DNA from: Pseudomonadota bacterium
GTDB lineage: Bacteria; Bdellovibrionota; Bacteriovoracia; Bacteriovoracales; Bacteriovoracaceae
DNA: 43,388 bases
Assembly: GCA_027487685.1 (NCBI GenBank)
Contig: JAIYDC010000010.1
Location: 1 to 43,388 of the forward strand
Direction: 5' to 3'
Shown piece after piece: positions 31,930 to 40,608 of this stretch. Numbering within the stretch: the first letter of the stretch is position 1; every line of letters begins with the position of its first letter. The notes beneath the pieces were generated by a model that had not been told where the DNA came from, made no database searches, and was given only the letters and a program-made list of their open reading frames with translations. The position numbers and the translations under genes are program-made.

Positions 31930-33618
31930 TTGAATAACTTCGTTACCCAGACCTTTCAAAACTTCCTCGACTTCTTTCGCTCCCTCGATTGGACGCGTCG
32001 GTTCGGTCTTGTGGCCATTGCTGGGCTACTGCTTGCGTGTATGGCCGGGATCGTTGTGTGGTCTGGAAGAACAGATTACAAAGTCCTCTACACCGATCTC
32101 ACCAAAGACGACTCCGCGACTATCGCCCGGATGTTAGAAGAGGGGAAGATCAATTACCAGGTTGCTGATGATGGAAAGACCATCCGAGTCCCCGAAGATC
32201 AGGTCGAGATCTGGCGGCTTGAGATCGCCAAGAAGGGAGTCAACTTCAACGGCACAGTTGGCTACGAAGTCTTTGACAAGCAAGCCTTTGGGACAACTTC
32301 CTTCGTTCAGAAAATTAATAAGCAGCGGGCACTGGAAGGTGAGCTCGTCAAAACGATTATGCACATAAAGGGTGTTACCCGTGCCCGGATTCACCTTTCA
32401 ATTCCCGAGTCTTCACCCTTCGTATCCGAGCGAAAACCACCAAGTGCTTCGATTGTCCTCGACGTCGAGCGCGGAGTGACGATGACCCCTGACGAAATCA
32501 AGGGTGTCCAATCTCTCGTAAGTTCTTCTGTGGATGGCATGCGCTCTCATCATGTTGTTGTCATCGATAGCCGTGGAAAAAAATTGTCTGAGAATGATGG
32601 GGACAACATGTCTACCGAGACAGCGAATCGAATCGCTCTCGAGACCAAGCTCAATTCTCAATATGAGAAGAAGGTTGAAGAGATCCTTTCACGAGTCATA
32701 GGGGAGGGAAAGGTCATTGCCAAAGTCGCTATCAAGATGGACTTCACCGAAAAATTTGAAACACAGACAACCTATGACGGAGAGAATTCTGCCGTCGTAT
32801 CAGAGGTTAGGAATGAGCAGAAGATGGTCGGTGTCAGACCCTCTCCCCAGGGGATCCCCGGGGCACGCTCAAATCTCCCCGGCGAGACGCCTCAGCCCGG
32901 AATTCCAGAAACTCGCAATGATGTCGATAAGTCCCTTGTGACTAAGAACATGGCCGTTCCGACGATAGTGACAAAGTCCAAGAAGCCTACGGCCGAGGTT
33001 TCTAGCATGTCCGTCGCGGTGATGGTCGATGGGAAGAAGGTCCCTGTTCTGGCCAAAGACGGAACTCCCATGGTTAACGATGATGGGGTGAACGTGACCA
33101 AGTATCAGGCGTGGAGCCAGGAAGAACTTAATAACTTTTCGCAGATTGTCGGTAGCGCTCTGGGTATCAATCAAACCCGCGGCGACAAGCTCGTCATAAA
33201 GAATATGGAGTTTGCGACGGAAGACCTTTCGGAAATGGAAGCTATCATGCGCGCTCGAGAGAACCGCGAGCTCATGAAGAATGTCACCAAGTACCTGATG
33301 ATCGGTGCTATCATATCCCTATTCTTCTTCATGGTGGTGCGACCATTCATTCAGTGGCTCACAGAGAATTCAGTCGAGTCTATTGAGGACTTCCTTCCTA
33401 AGACGATTGAGGAACTCGAAAAAATTCAGGCGAACCAACGCCTCCCTGGGCTAGAGGATGTGCTCCCGTCAATTGAAGACAAGCTCAATCCGGAGAAAAT
33501 CGAGGGGAACATGCTGAGGGAAAAGATCATTTCTCTCGTGGAACAGAATCCTGCCAAAGCCGCTCAAGTCGTCCATGAGATGATCCACGCGGCCGATACG
33601 CATAAAGAAATCGCTTAA
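31930..33618 (+). CDS. fliF: Flagellar MS-ring protein FliF
   Basis: The 562-residue MS-ring subunit spans the inner membrane twice: about 25-47 (FGLVAIAGLLLACMAGIVVW) and about 456-476 (YLMIGAIISLFFFMVVRPFI). Between them lie ring-building motifs, including YKVLYTDLTKDDSATIARML near 53-72 and RARIHLSIPESSPFVSERKPPSAS (as RARIHLSIPESSPF near 156). The cytoplasmic tail ending VVHEMIHAADTHKEIA is the FliG-binding part. The start is TTG (31930) with AGGAGG (31919-31924) 5 bases upstream; no ATG lies nearby in frame. Confidence 0.96.
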   Translation: MNNFVTQTFQNFLDFFRSLDWTRRFGLVAIAGLLLACMAGIVVWSGRTDYKVLYTDLTKDDSATIARMLEEGKINYQVADDGKTIRVPEDQVEIWRLEIAKKGVNFNGTVGYEVFDKQAFGTTSFVQKINKQRALEGELVKTIMHIKGVTRARIHLSIPESSPFVSERKPPSASIVLDVERGVTMTPDEIKGVQSLVSSSVDGMRSHHVVVIDSRGKKLSENDGDNMSTETANRIALETKLNSQYEKKVEEILSRVIGEGKVIAKVAIKMDFTEKFETQTTYDGENSAVVSEVRNEQKMVGVRPSPQGIPGARSNLPGETPQPGIPETRNDVDKSLVTKNMAVPTIVTKSKKPTAEVSSMSVAVMVDGKKVPVLAKDGTPMVNDDGVNVTKYQAWSQEELNNFSQIVGSALGINQTRGDKLVIKNMEFATEDLSEMEAIMRARENRELMKNVTKYLMIGAIISLFFFMVVRPFIQWLTENSVESIEDFLPKTIEELEKIQANQRLPGLEDVLPSIEDKLNPEKIEGNMLREKIISLVEQNPAKAAQVVHEMIHAADTHKEIA

Positions 33619-33629
33619 GGAGAATGGCC

Positions 33630-34667
33630 GTGGCCGAAGATAACAAGCAGCTCGAACCCGATGTCCAGTATGCCCTCCTCTCCGGCCAGGAGAAGGCGGC
33701 AATCCTTCTTTCGTCGCTTGGTCCGACGACTACGAAACTCATCTTTAAGCACATGAAAGATAACGACGTTAAACGCATGATCAATTCCATGTCTGGGATT
33801 TCAAAGTCTCCGATTTGGATGGTGAAGCGCGTTCTCGAAGAATTCTACTCGTCGATCAATGAGGATGCCGATCTCCTCTTCTCCGAGAACAAAGGCAGAG
33901 ACTTTATCCTTGGAACTCTGGGCGAAGATCGTGCTAAACAGCTTCTGGGTCAGATCGTCGATGTCGGAAACTCGAACTCCCTGGAATCACTTGAACTCGT
34001 TGACACAAGAACTCTTGCAAACTTCCTTATTAATGAACACCCACAGACCATTGCTCTCATTTGTGCTCACTTGCCGGTGGAGAAAAAAGTCGATGTCCTC
34101 CGGAAGCTCCCAGAGGGACTTCAGGCGGAAGTTGTCCTGCGTGTAGCGAACCTTGACTTTGTATCTCCAGAGCTCATCGCTCAGCTCGACGATGTCCTAA
34201 AAACAGAGCTCTCTACTCTCGGATCTATCGATACCCAGCAGCTCGGTGGTATCGAACCTATCGCCGACATGCTCAATCTTATGGATAAGAACTCTGAAAA
34301 AAATATCATGGCCCGAGTCGAGGAAAAGGATCCGGAACTTGCCGAGGAAATCCGCAAGCTCATGTTCGTTTTCGAAGACGTTATCTTCGTCGACGATCGC
34401 GGTATCCAGGAACTCCTCAAAATTGTCGACAATCAAAAGCTTGTTATTGCACTCAAGACAGCTCCGGATGATGTTAAATCCAAGCTCTTTAAAAATATGT
34501 CAAACCGTGCGGCGACACTCCTCAAGGAAGACCTTGATGCTATGGGGCCAACGAAGATTTCTGACGTGGAGAAAGCGCAACAGGAAATCGTACAGCAACT
34601 CAAAGACCTCGAGTCCAAGGGGAAGGCGCTCATTTCAAGGGGCGGCGAAGGCGACGCGTTCGTCTAA
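33630..34667 (+). CDS. fliG: Flagellar motor switch protein FliG
   Basis: FliG is the rotor protein that contacts the stator and sits on FliF. With a GTG start at 33630 it has 345 residues. Seen are the N-terminal SGQEKAAILLSSLGPTTTKL, the middle-domain EHPQ motif (LINEHPQTIALICAHLP) and the C-terminal torque helix region FVFEDVIFVDDRGIQELLK, with charged residues. An in-frame ATG lies at 33624 but AAGGAG (33617-33622) is only one base before it and 7 bases before the GTG, so GTG is preferred. The gene follows fliF closely. Confidence 0.95.
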   Translation: MAEDNKQLEPDVQYALLSGQEKAAILLSSLGPTTTKLIFKHMKDNDVKRMINSMSGISKSPIWMVKRVLEEFYSSINEDADLLFSENKGRDFILGTLGEDRAKQLLGQIVDVGNSNSLESLELVDTRTLANFLINEHPQTIALICAHLPVEKKVDVLRKLPEGLQAEVVLRVANLDFVSPELIAQLDDVLKTELSTLGSIDTQQLGGIEPIADMLNLMDKNSEKNIMARVEEKDPELAEEIRKLMFVFEDVIFVDDRGIQELLKIVDNQKLVIALKTAPDDVKSKLFKNMSNRAATLLKEDLDAMGPTKISDVEKAQQEIVQQLKDLESKGKALISRGGEGDAFV

Positions 34668-34682
34668 GGAGAGTTTACCTGA

Positions 34683-35486
34683 ATGGAAAAGTTTCGAAAC
34701 CAAGAGATCAAGCCCTTCCAATTTTCGGCCTTGGAATCGACACACGTCGTGTCGTCGAACAGCTTTCAACCCTTCGAGTTTCAAGCGCTGGCCGGAGATG
34801 CCGGGGCCAAAGACCCGGCTTCCCAGGAAGAAATTCGTTCTGAACGTAAGTTCGCCAAGAAAAATAATTTTAAGATAGACGCCGTTGTGAGTGACTCAAG
34901 GGGTATCTCTGGACAGGAGCAAAACGACCTAGAGCTGCAGATTAGGGATGAGGTGCAACGACGGGTCAAGGCTACCTACGATGCCGCCTACCAGGAGGGC
35001 CTTCAAAAAGGCCGGGTTGAAGGGCGTTCCGTAGCTGAAGCCGAAGTCCGGTCCAAGCTTGAGCAGCATGTGAATGAATTTGCGATTAATCTGGGAGAAG
35101 TTCAAGGACAGACAGCAGGTATTGTTGATGCCAATCGTGCTGAGATTTATGAGTTTGTTAAACGTTTCACGAAATGGATCCTCCTACGCGAGATTGATGA
35201 AAAGGTTTATCTTGAAACCCTCCTCGAGAAACTGATCCTCGAGCTGAATGCTCGGAAAAATCTCATTGTAAAAGTAGGGCGCGCTAACTTCGCTCGTATG
35301 CCTGAGGTTATTGAAGTCGTTGAGGCCCGGCTTGGCCAGCTTTCGAACGTCCGTGTTGAGATCGTTCCTGAGCTTGAACACCCTGGGATCATACTCGAAT
35401 CAGAGAATGGTCTTATCGATGGATCCCTTGAGGGGGTCTTTAAGAACATCGACAAGATCTTTGAGCAAGTTCTTGGGGCCCAATAG
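34683..35486 (+). CDS. fliH: Flagellar export-apparatus regulator FliH
   Basis: A 267-residue FliH-like protein that would dimerise and hold the ATPase FliI. The middle has the charged helix with small-residue repeats typical of FliH (AAYQEGLQKGRVEGRSVAEA, about 100-120). The C-terminal domain (about 150-267) matches the FliH/YscL stator-like fold. The position between fliG and fliI is the standard one. AAGGAG (34666-34671) is 11 bases before the ATG, a little far, but an in-frame stop at 34680 excludes earlier starts. Confidence 0.88.
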   Translation: MEKFRNQEIKPFQFSALESTHVVSSNSFQPFEFQALAGDAGAKDPASQEEIRSERKFAKKNNFKIDAVVSDSRGISGQEQNDLELQIRDEVQRRVKATYDAAYQEGLQKGRVEGRSVAEAEVRSKLEQHVNEFAINLGEVQGQTAGIVDANRAEIYEFVKRFTKWILLREIDEKVYLETLLEKLILELNARKNLIVKVGRANFARMPEVIEVVEARLGQLSNVRVEIVPELEHPGIILESENGLIDGSLEGVFKNIDKIFEQVLGAQ

Positions 35487-35488
35487 TT

Positions 35489-36838
35489 ATGTCAACCCTT
35501 GGCTTTTCTCGAATCCTTCGTCACATTGAGAGCCGGATTCCTTACGAGAAAATTGGCAAGATCATCGGATCGCGAGGAACGGTTTTTGAGGCGAGTGTTC
35601 CGAGAGCAGTCCTTGGATCGAACGTTGAATTCTTCGCAGAGAACGGCGAGAGCTCTCTTGGCGAGGTCGTTGCCATTCAAGGCCAGAACTGTATGGTGAT
35701 GCCTTATAACGAAATTTCTGGAATTAATTCCGAAACACGGATTCACCTCAGGGACATTGTTACCGAAATCAACATTTCGGCCAATATGCTCGGGCGAGTC
35801 GTTGATTTTCAAGGTAATCCTATTGACGACAAAGGTCCCATCCTGGGTCCCTTCGAGCGCAGGTCCATCTTTGGTACGCCACTTAATCCACTAGACCGTC
35901 CTCCGATACGTGAGCCCCTGGACACGGGAATAAATTCTATCAACTGCTTTATTACTGCCGGAAAAGGTCAACGCCTAGCAATCATGGCGGGTTCGGGTGT
36001 TGGTAAGTCGGTTCTTATGGGCATGATCGCACGTAACACTAATGCCGATATTAACGTCATTGCACTGATCGGGGAACGAGGTCGAGAGGTTTTAGAGTTT
36101 ATTCAATCAGATCTCGGTGAGGAAGGATTGCGACGCTCAGTCGTTGTCGTGGCGACCTCTGACACCTCAGCACTTATTCGAATGAAGGCCGCTTACACGG
36201 CAACGACCATCGCCGAATTTTTCCGGGATCGAGGCGATGACATTCTCCTCATGATGGATTCCATCACACGCTTTGCGATGGCCAACCGAGAGATTGCGCT
36301 CTCGACAGGGGAACCTCCCGGCCAGAAGGGTTATACCCCTTCTGTCTTCGCAAAACTTCCGAAGCTGATGGAGCGGGCGGGAACGAAGAAGGGCGCTGGC
36401 TCTATCACTGGGATATATACGGTCCTAGTAGAGGGGGGAGACCTCGACGAGCCCATCGCCGATGCTGTCCGAGGGATATCCGATGGACACATAGTTCTCT
36501 CTCGTCAGTTAGCTGCTAGGAACCACTATCCTGCGATCGATGTTCTTGCCTCGATCTCACGGGTCATGCCAAAGGTCGCTACAAAAGAGCATAAGATCGT
36601 CGCCTCACATTTGCGTGATCTTCTAGCGGCGTACAAAGAGTCGGAGGATCTGATTACTGTAGGTGCTTATGCTCGTGGCTCAAATCCGAAGGTGGATAAG
36701 GCCATAGTGATTTACGAAGATCTAGTGAATCTCCTTCGGCAACAGGTGGAGGAGTCCTATACCATTAATGAACTTTTTGAGCGGATGGTGGAGGTCGCGC
36801 GCAAAGCCGAGTCCGCCGTTGATCCAAACTTTAGATAA
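35489..36838 (+). CDS. fliI: Flagellum-specific export ATPase FliI
   Basis: A 449-residue F1-beta-like ATPase that powers early steps of flagellar type III export. Walker A is AGSGVGKS (167-174), Walker B lies in DDILLMMDSITRFAMA near 250, and the FliI-type segment GEPPGQKGYTPSVFAKLPKL follows. The N-terminal part GRVVDFQGNPIDDKGP is also family-typical. It starts 2 bases after fliH. Confidence 0.97.
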   Translation: MSTLGFSRILRHIESRIPYEKIGKIIGSRGTVFEASVPRAVLGSNVEFFAENGESSLGEVVAIQGQNCMVMPYNEISGINSETRIHLRDIVTEINISANMLGRVVDFQGNPIDDKGPILGPFERRSIFGTPLNPLDRPPIREPLDTGINSINCFITAGKGQRLAIMAGSGVGKSVLMGMIARNTNADINVIALIGERGREVLEFIQSDLGEEGLRRSVVVVATSDTSALIRMKAAYTATTIAEFFRDRGDDILLMMDSITRFAMANREIALSTGEPPGQKGYTPSVFAKLPKLMERAGTKKGAGSITGIYTVLVEGGDLDEPIADAVRGISDGHIVLSRQLAARNHYPAIDVLASISRVMPKVATKEHKIVASHLRDLLAAYKESEDLITVGAYARGSNPKVDKAIVIYEDLVNLLRQQVEESYTINELFERMVEVARKAESAVDPNFR

Positions 36839-36840
36839 CC

Positions 36841-37293
36841 ATGAAAAAGTACGTCTTCCGTCTCGAGCCAGTCCTGAAATTAAAAAAGCTAAAAGAGGAA
36901 AACTGCCGCATGGAGCTGGGCCAACTCGTGACCCAGTTAACCCGGATAGATGAGCAACTACAGCGCGATAGCAATGAAATTAGAAGTTACTACGAAATTC
37001 AAGATGGAGGCCTTCGTACGGGTATCTCCGGTCGGCAACTCCAGGCCTTTCCGATGCTGATTTCTGCCAAAGAGCAGAACATCCGCATTCTTGAGGGAGA
37101 TCGAAAGAAGCAAGAAGAGATGATCGCCCATAAAAGGCATGAGCTGGCACTCCTCCGAGGAGATCTTAAGGTCATGGAGAACCTTCGGGAGAAGGATTTT
37201 GAAGCCTATAGGCGAGCTCTTCGTAAAGACATCGATCAAAAGGTCGAAGAACAGACGCAGATTTGGTTACAGTATAAAGATAAAAAGGCTTAG
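36841..37293 (+). CDS. fliJ: Flagellar export chaperone FliJ
   Basis: A 150-residue, almost wholly coiled-coil protein. Its start FRLEPVLKLKKLKEENCRME is the FliJ signature, and its place 2 bases after fliI is standard. FliJ is the gamma-like stalk of the export ATPase and escorts chaperones. Sequence conservation in this family is low, so the call rests on that N-terminus, the heptad pattern and the context. Confidence 0.9.
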   Translation: MKKYVFRLEPVLKLKKLKEENCRMELGQLVTQLTRIDEQLQRDSNEIRSYYEIQDGGLRTGISGRQLQAFPMLISAKEQNIRILEGDRKKQEEMIAHKRHELALLRGDLKVMENLREKDFEAYRRALRKDIDQKVEEQTQIWLQYKDKKA

Positions 37294-37295
37294 CG

Positions 37296-37820
37296 ATGAA
37301 AGTTCTAGGTATAGCTCTCATGATGATTTCTTGTGTCACTTTTGCTGCACAGAAAAGTTACACTGAGGAAGATTTTATACGAAAAGTGAGTGAGGAGGTT
37401 CGCAAGAAGGTGGATAGCGTCAAGAATAAGTCCGTCGCGGAGCTAACCAAGGAACTCCTCGAACGGGAGGAAAAGCTTAAACTACGGGAACTAGAGCTGC
37501 TCAAACAACAAGATTCTCTCAGAGTATCTGAGGGAGAGATTGCCAAGCGGTACATTGAGCTCTCAAATAAGCAAAAAGATTTCCTGGGCTGTGTTGAGCG
37601 AAACGAAGACGACTCTAAAGCACGAGTGGGTCAACTTGTAGAGATGATATCCAATATGAAGCCGCAAAAAGCTGCAGAGATACTTGCCGTGCAGGATGCT
37701 GAAATCGCCGTTAAGATTCTTCAAATGATTGATGCGAAAAAGGCATCAAAAATTTTCAATTTTATGGATAAGGAAGTTTCGGCAAGACTTCAAAAGCAAT
37801 ATCTTCAGATGAAGAAGTAG
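37296..37820 (+). CDS. MotE-like periplasmic coiled-coil protein (MgtE N-terminal domain fold)
   Basis: A 174-residue protein with a signal peptide or anchor (residues 1-18), then a coiled coil (about 45-100). Its C-terminal helical domain contains MISNMKPQKAAEILAVQDAE and AVKILQMIDAKKASKIFNFM. That repeat pattern is the MgtE intracellular N-like domain found in MotE, which folds the stator-associated periplasmic protein MotC in epsilon-proteobacteria. Such genes commonly sit after fliJ. It starts 2 bases after fliJ and ends the tight part of the operon. Confidence 0.82.
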   Translation: MKVLGIALMMISCVTFAAQKSYTEEDFIRKVSEEVRKKVDSVKNKSVAELTKELLEREEKLKLRELELLKQQDSLRVSEGEIAKRYIELSNKQKDFLGCVERNEDDSKARVGQLVEMISNMKPQKAAEILAVQDAEIAVKILQMIDAKKASKIFNFMDKEVSARLQKQYLQMKK

Positions 37821-37908
37821 AGAGTTACGCTCCGGAAAGAGTATTTGTTACTAGATCTACTTGTTCTCATCACTTTTTTCAAAACTATTATAAAATACTT
37901 ATAACTTA
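37821..37908. other. AT-rich 88-base gap before the kinase gene
   Basis: The gap contains TATTAT (37886-37891) and TATAAA (37889-37894) as possible -10 boxes, but the upstream -35 candidate TTGTTC (37861-37866) is badly spaced. A start near 37900 would leave an almost leaderless message. No ribosome binding site precedes the kinase ATG at 37909. Confidence 0.35.
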
Positions 37909-40443
37909 ATGAAGGCTAATACTTTCCGCTTCTCACTCCCTACGGTACTCGTGATGTCCCTACTTGTGGTCTGCGGACTCATGCTAGGACTGATCCTTTA
38001 CGTCGGTAATGAACGGATCAATGCAGATAAGGCGATGGATCTTAGCTCGACTACGACGGAATTCCTACGTACGCAGGAAGCAAGCTTTTCCCAGTACCGT
38101 GAAGCTAAAAGAAACTTTGCCATGGCCCTCATGGCCAATAAAGGTATCGAGGCCCTTGAGAAGTCTCTCTTTACAGCAGACACCGATCTACTTGAAGTCG
38201 CGAGCTTCAAATTCATGGCAGACCGAAGTACCCCGGAGGGTATCTATACTCTTTATAAGCGACCTTTAATCCCTAGGAATTTGCGAAATCCTGAGCATGA
38301 CCTCGAGATTCCCGAGGCCCTGTATGTAACTCTGGCCGAGGAAGCCAAACGGGGTGGTGTTATAGAGAGATTCTACTTTAAGTCGGGTAAGGCCCCGCAT
38401 CTTCTTATCTTTGGTTTTGATGAAAAAACTTCTCGGGTTCTTTGTTTTGACTTCTTGATGGATGATTTTTACGAAAAATACTTTTCCCGGGCGAAGTACC
38501 CTCTGATCCTTCTCTCTGATTCAGGAGACGTCATTTTCCAATCACTATCGTCTCCCCCACGCCAGGAGCTAGTTGCAGCGCTCAAGTCTTCCACTTCAAA
38601 GGCGATGACTGAGATAAAAATCGGTATTGAGTCCTACCAGCTGAGCCGAAAGTCCTTAGTCGTTTTCCCAGAACTTCATCTCCTGACCCTTAGGGCGAAA
38701 AGTGAGACCGAGGCAGTTAAATCACTTATCCTCTTCGATGCATTGATGTGGTCCGCTGGGGTTTGCGGATTTCTTTGTCTCCTTGCAGTCTTAATTGCAA
38801 AACTCGTTCTCTTCCGGCGTGAGAGGCTGTCAAAAGTTCTCCAGCGGATTGCTGATGGAAAATTCGATCAGCGCGTTCCATCTCAACTGACGGCAGAACT
38901 CGAACTTTTGTCTGGTGCTTTCAATCGTATGCTTCTGAAGGTTAACGATTGCCAGGTCAAGCTCGATGAATGCCGAAGAACAATTGAGCAACAAGTTCGG
39001 TACGAGACTGATGTCATTAAGCACGAGAATCAGCTCCTTACGGCCATGGCGAAGGGCCTGGGCTTCGGTTTTCTGATCTTCGACCGGCAAGGCATATGCA
39101 TGGATCTTCACTCACCTGCTACGGCGAAACTTCTCAAAGGACCACCTGGTGGCCGTCACTTGTCAGAGCTCATTGAGGTTGATGATTCTGTCCCACTCCA
39201 GGAGTGGATCAGAGAACTCTTTGAGGAGAAGGTGCCCTTCGACAATTTAGTCCTCCACGGGCCCCGTTCTATTTCTTCGAAAGTTCATGACTCTGAGGCA
39301 TCCTTCCGCCATCTGACACTGGATTTCTCCCCAGTCCGCGACCAGTCAGGGAAGGTTCAGCACGTGGTTCTTGTGGTGAACGATAAGACTCGTGAGTTAA
39401 GTGCCGTGAAGGAAGTTGAAGCGCAGAAGAACCTACTCAATCTCATGTCCAAAGTCCTGAGAGACAAGGCAAGTTTCATCCGGTTCGCTGTCACTTTTAA
39501 CGAATCGCTCCAGCATGAGCGTGCAGAGGTCCAGGGTCTGGCGCCTCTGCGACGTGAAGAGCTTATTGGCATCCTGGGTTCGATGAAGAGTTTAGCCTCT
39601 TTTTACTCACTCCGCGAACTCGTGGCGCAATTGAATAGCTTTGAAGCCTACCTTTTCCAGCAGGAGATTGATCGGCCGATTGTACTGAAACGAATCGACG
39701 AGCTCTCTCGGACGCTTGATCAGAGTCTAGCTAGTTTAAAAGAGATACTAGGTCATACTCTGACACGAGTGATTGAAGTTAAAGAGGATAAGATTCGAAA
39801 CTTCTGGAGCTTTCTCTCTGCCCGTAGTCCTGAAATTGCCAGCGAATTTGCCGGTGAATTTCTTCAAAAGGAAGCTGCAGAGTATATCCGACCTCTTGAT
39901 CTTATGGCCCAGGATTACGCTCGAGATCTTGGGAAACAGATTTCTTCAATTTCCATCACGAACGGTGGTCTTTTGATTGACTTCAATCACTTTCAGGACT
40001 TCTTTACCGCCTGTCAGCAGCTCATCCGGAATGCTCTAGATCATGGGATCGAAGACCCCATTGAGCGCGAAAGAATAGGGAAGGAAGCTGTGGGTGCTAT
40101 CAAAGCGACTTTTGGGCTTGTGAAGTCTGACGATGTATCCTACCTTGAATTTAGCCTCCAAGACGATGGCGCAGGAATTGATCCTAATCGAATCCGCGAC
40201 CGCCTAAGGGAGTTGAACTATCCCGATGAAGTTCTCATGAAAAGTGATCAGCAACTGGTCTATCATATTTTCGATCCTTTTTTTAGTACCATGGATCAGA
40301 CCTCCGTCCTTGCAGGTCGAGGCATTGGCCTTTACGAAATCCGACGCGCTACGAAGAAGCTCAATGGCTCCTTAGAGCTCGAATCCAAATTAGGCATGGG
40401 AACTGTTTTCACCTTCCTTCTACCACTTCCACAACACGCTTAG
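37909..40443 (+). CDS. Large membrane sensor kinase with CheA-like ATPase and a histidine-less Hpt-like segment
   Basis: An 844-residue membrane protein. Two membrane helices (about 10-32 and 278-302) bracket a periplasmic sensor region. A HAMP-like linker (303-350), coiled coil and PAS-like domain (about 378-495) follow. The C-terminal ATPase (697-840) is of CheA type: LIRNALDHGIEDPIER (N708), DDGAGID (752-758) and GRGIGL (803-808). There is no normal dimerisation His box. At 556-568 the stretch LGSMKSLASFYSL aligns with the Hpt helix LHTLKGNARTYGL of related kinases, but the histidine position is G557. It may phosphorylate in trans, or act as a phosphatase or allosteric sensor. It lies between the MotE-like gene and fliK. 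Confidence 0.87.
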   Translation: MKANTFRFSLPTVLVMSLLVVCGLMLGLILYVGNERINADKAMDLSSTTTEFLRTQEASFSQYREAKRNFAMALMANKGIEALEKSLFTADTDLLEVASFKFMADRSTPEGIYTLYKRPLIPRNLRNPEHDLEIPEALYVTLAEEAKRGGVIERFYFKSGKAPHLLIFGFDEKTSRVLCFDFLMDDFYEKYFSRAKYPLILLSDSGDVIFQSLSSPPRQELVAALKSSTSKAMTEIKIGIESYQLSRKSLVVFPELHLLTLRAKSETEAVKSLILFDALMWSAGVCGFLCLLAVLIAKLVLFRRERLSKVLQRIADGKFDQRVPSQLTAELELLSGAFNRMLLKVNDCQVKLDECRRTIEQQVRYETDVIKHENQLLTAMAKGLGFGFLIFDRQGICMDLHSPATAKLLKGPPGGRHLSELIEVDDSVPLQEWIRELFEEKVPFDNLVLHGPRSISSKVHDSEASFRHLTLDFSPVRDQSGKVQHVVLVVNDKTRELSAVKEVEAQKNLLNLMSKVLRDKASFIRFAVTFNESLQHERAEVQGLAPLRREELIGILGSMKSLASFYSLRELVAQLNSFEAYLFQQEIDRPIVLKRIDELSRTLDQSLASLKEILGHTLTRVIEVKEDKIRNFWSFLSARSPEIASEFAGEFLQKEAAEYIRPLDLMAQDYARDLGKQISSISITNGGLLIDFNHFQDFFTACQQLIRNALDHGIEDPIERERIGKEAVGAIKATFGLVKSDDVSYLEFSLQDDGAGIDPNRIRDRLRELNYPDEVLMKSDQQLVYHIFDPFFSTMDQTSVLAGRGIGLYEIRRATKKLNGSLELESKLGMGTVFTFLLPLPQHA

Positions 40444-40491
40444 AGTGTTGTCGTCGAACCAACATTTTCCCTCGTTAAACGAATCTTGAGT

Positions 40492-40506
40492 CGGCAATTA
40501 TTGCCG
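40492..40506. repeat. Perfect 15-base palindrome upstream of fliK
   Basis: CGGCAATTATTGCCG is a perfect dyad with seven-base arms and a one-base centre, in the 165-base gap between the kinase gene and fliK. A second dyad, TCGTTAAACGA, lies about 15 bases upstream. Both could bind a dimeric regulator or fold as short hairpins in RNA. Confidence 0.45.
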
Positions 40507-40521
40507 GTCAAATTTTAAAAC

Positions 40522-40549
40522 TAAAGTTTTCGGAACATCTTGCCCGGCT
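40522..40549 (+). promoter_or_regulatory. Possible sigma-28-type promoter before fliK
   Basis: TAAAGTTT (40522-40529) equals the enterobacterial FliA -35 consensus. At a 12-base spacing the next eight bases are GCCCGGCT (40542-40549), which share only GCC with GCCGATAA. The -35 also belongs to a small A/T hairpin (AAAAC, TAAA loop, GTTTT), so it may be coincidence. Confidence 0.25.
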
Positions 40550-40608
40550 TTAAAAGTATGTAAGGAGTGTGGAATAATCTCCGTAGGACCACTTCATACA
40601 GGAAACTT

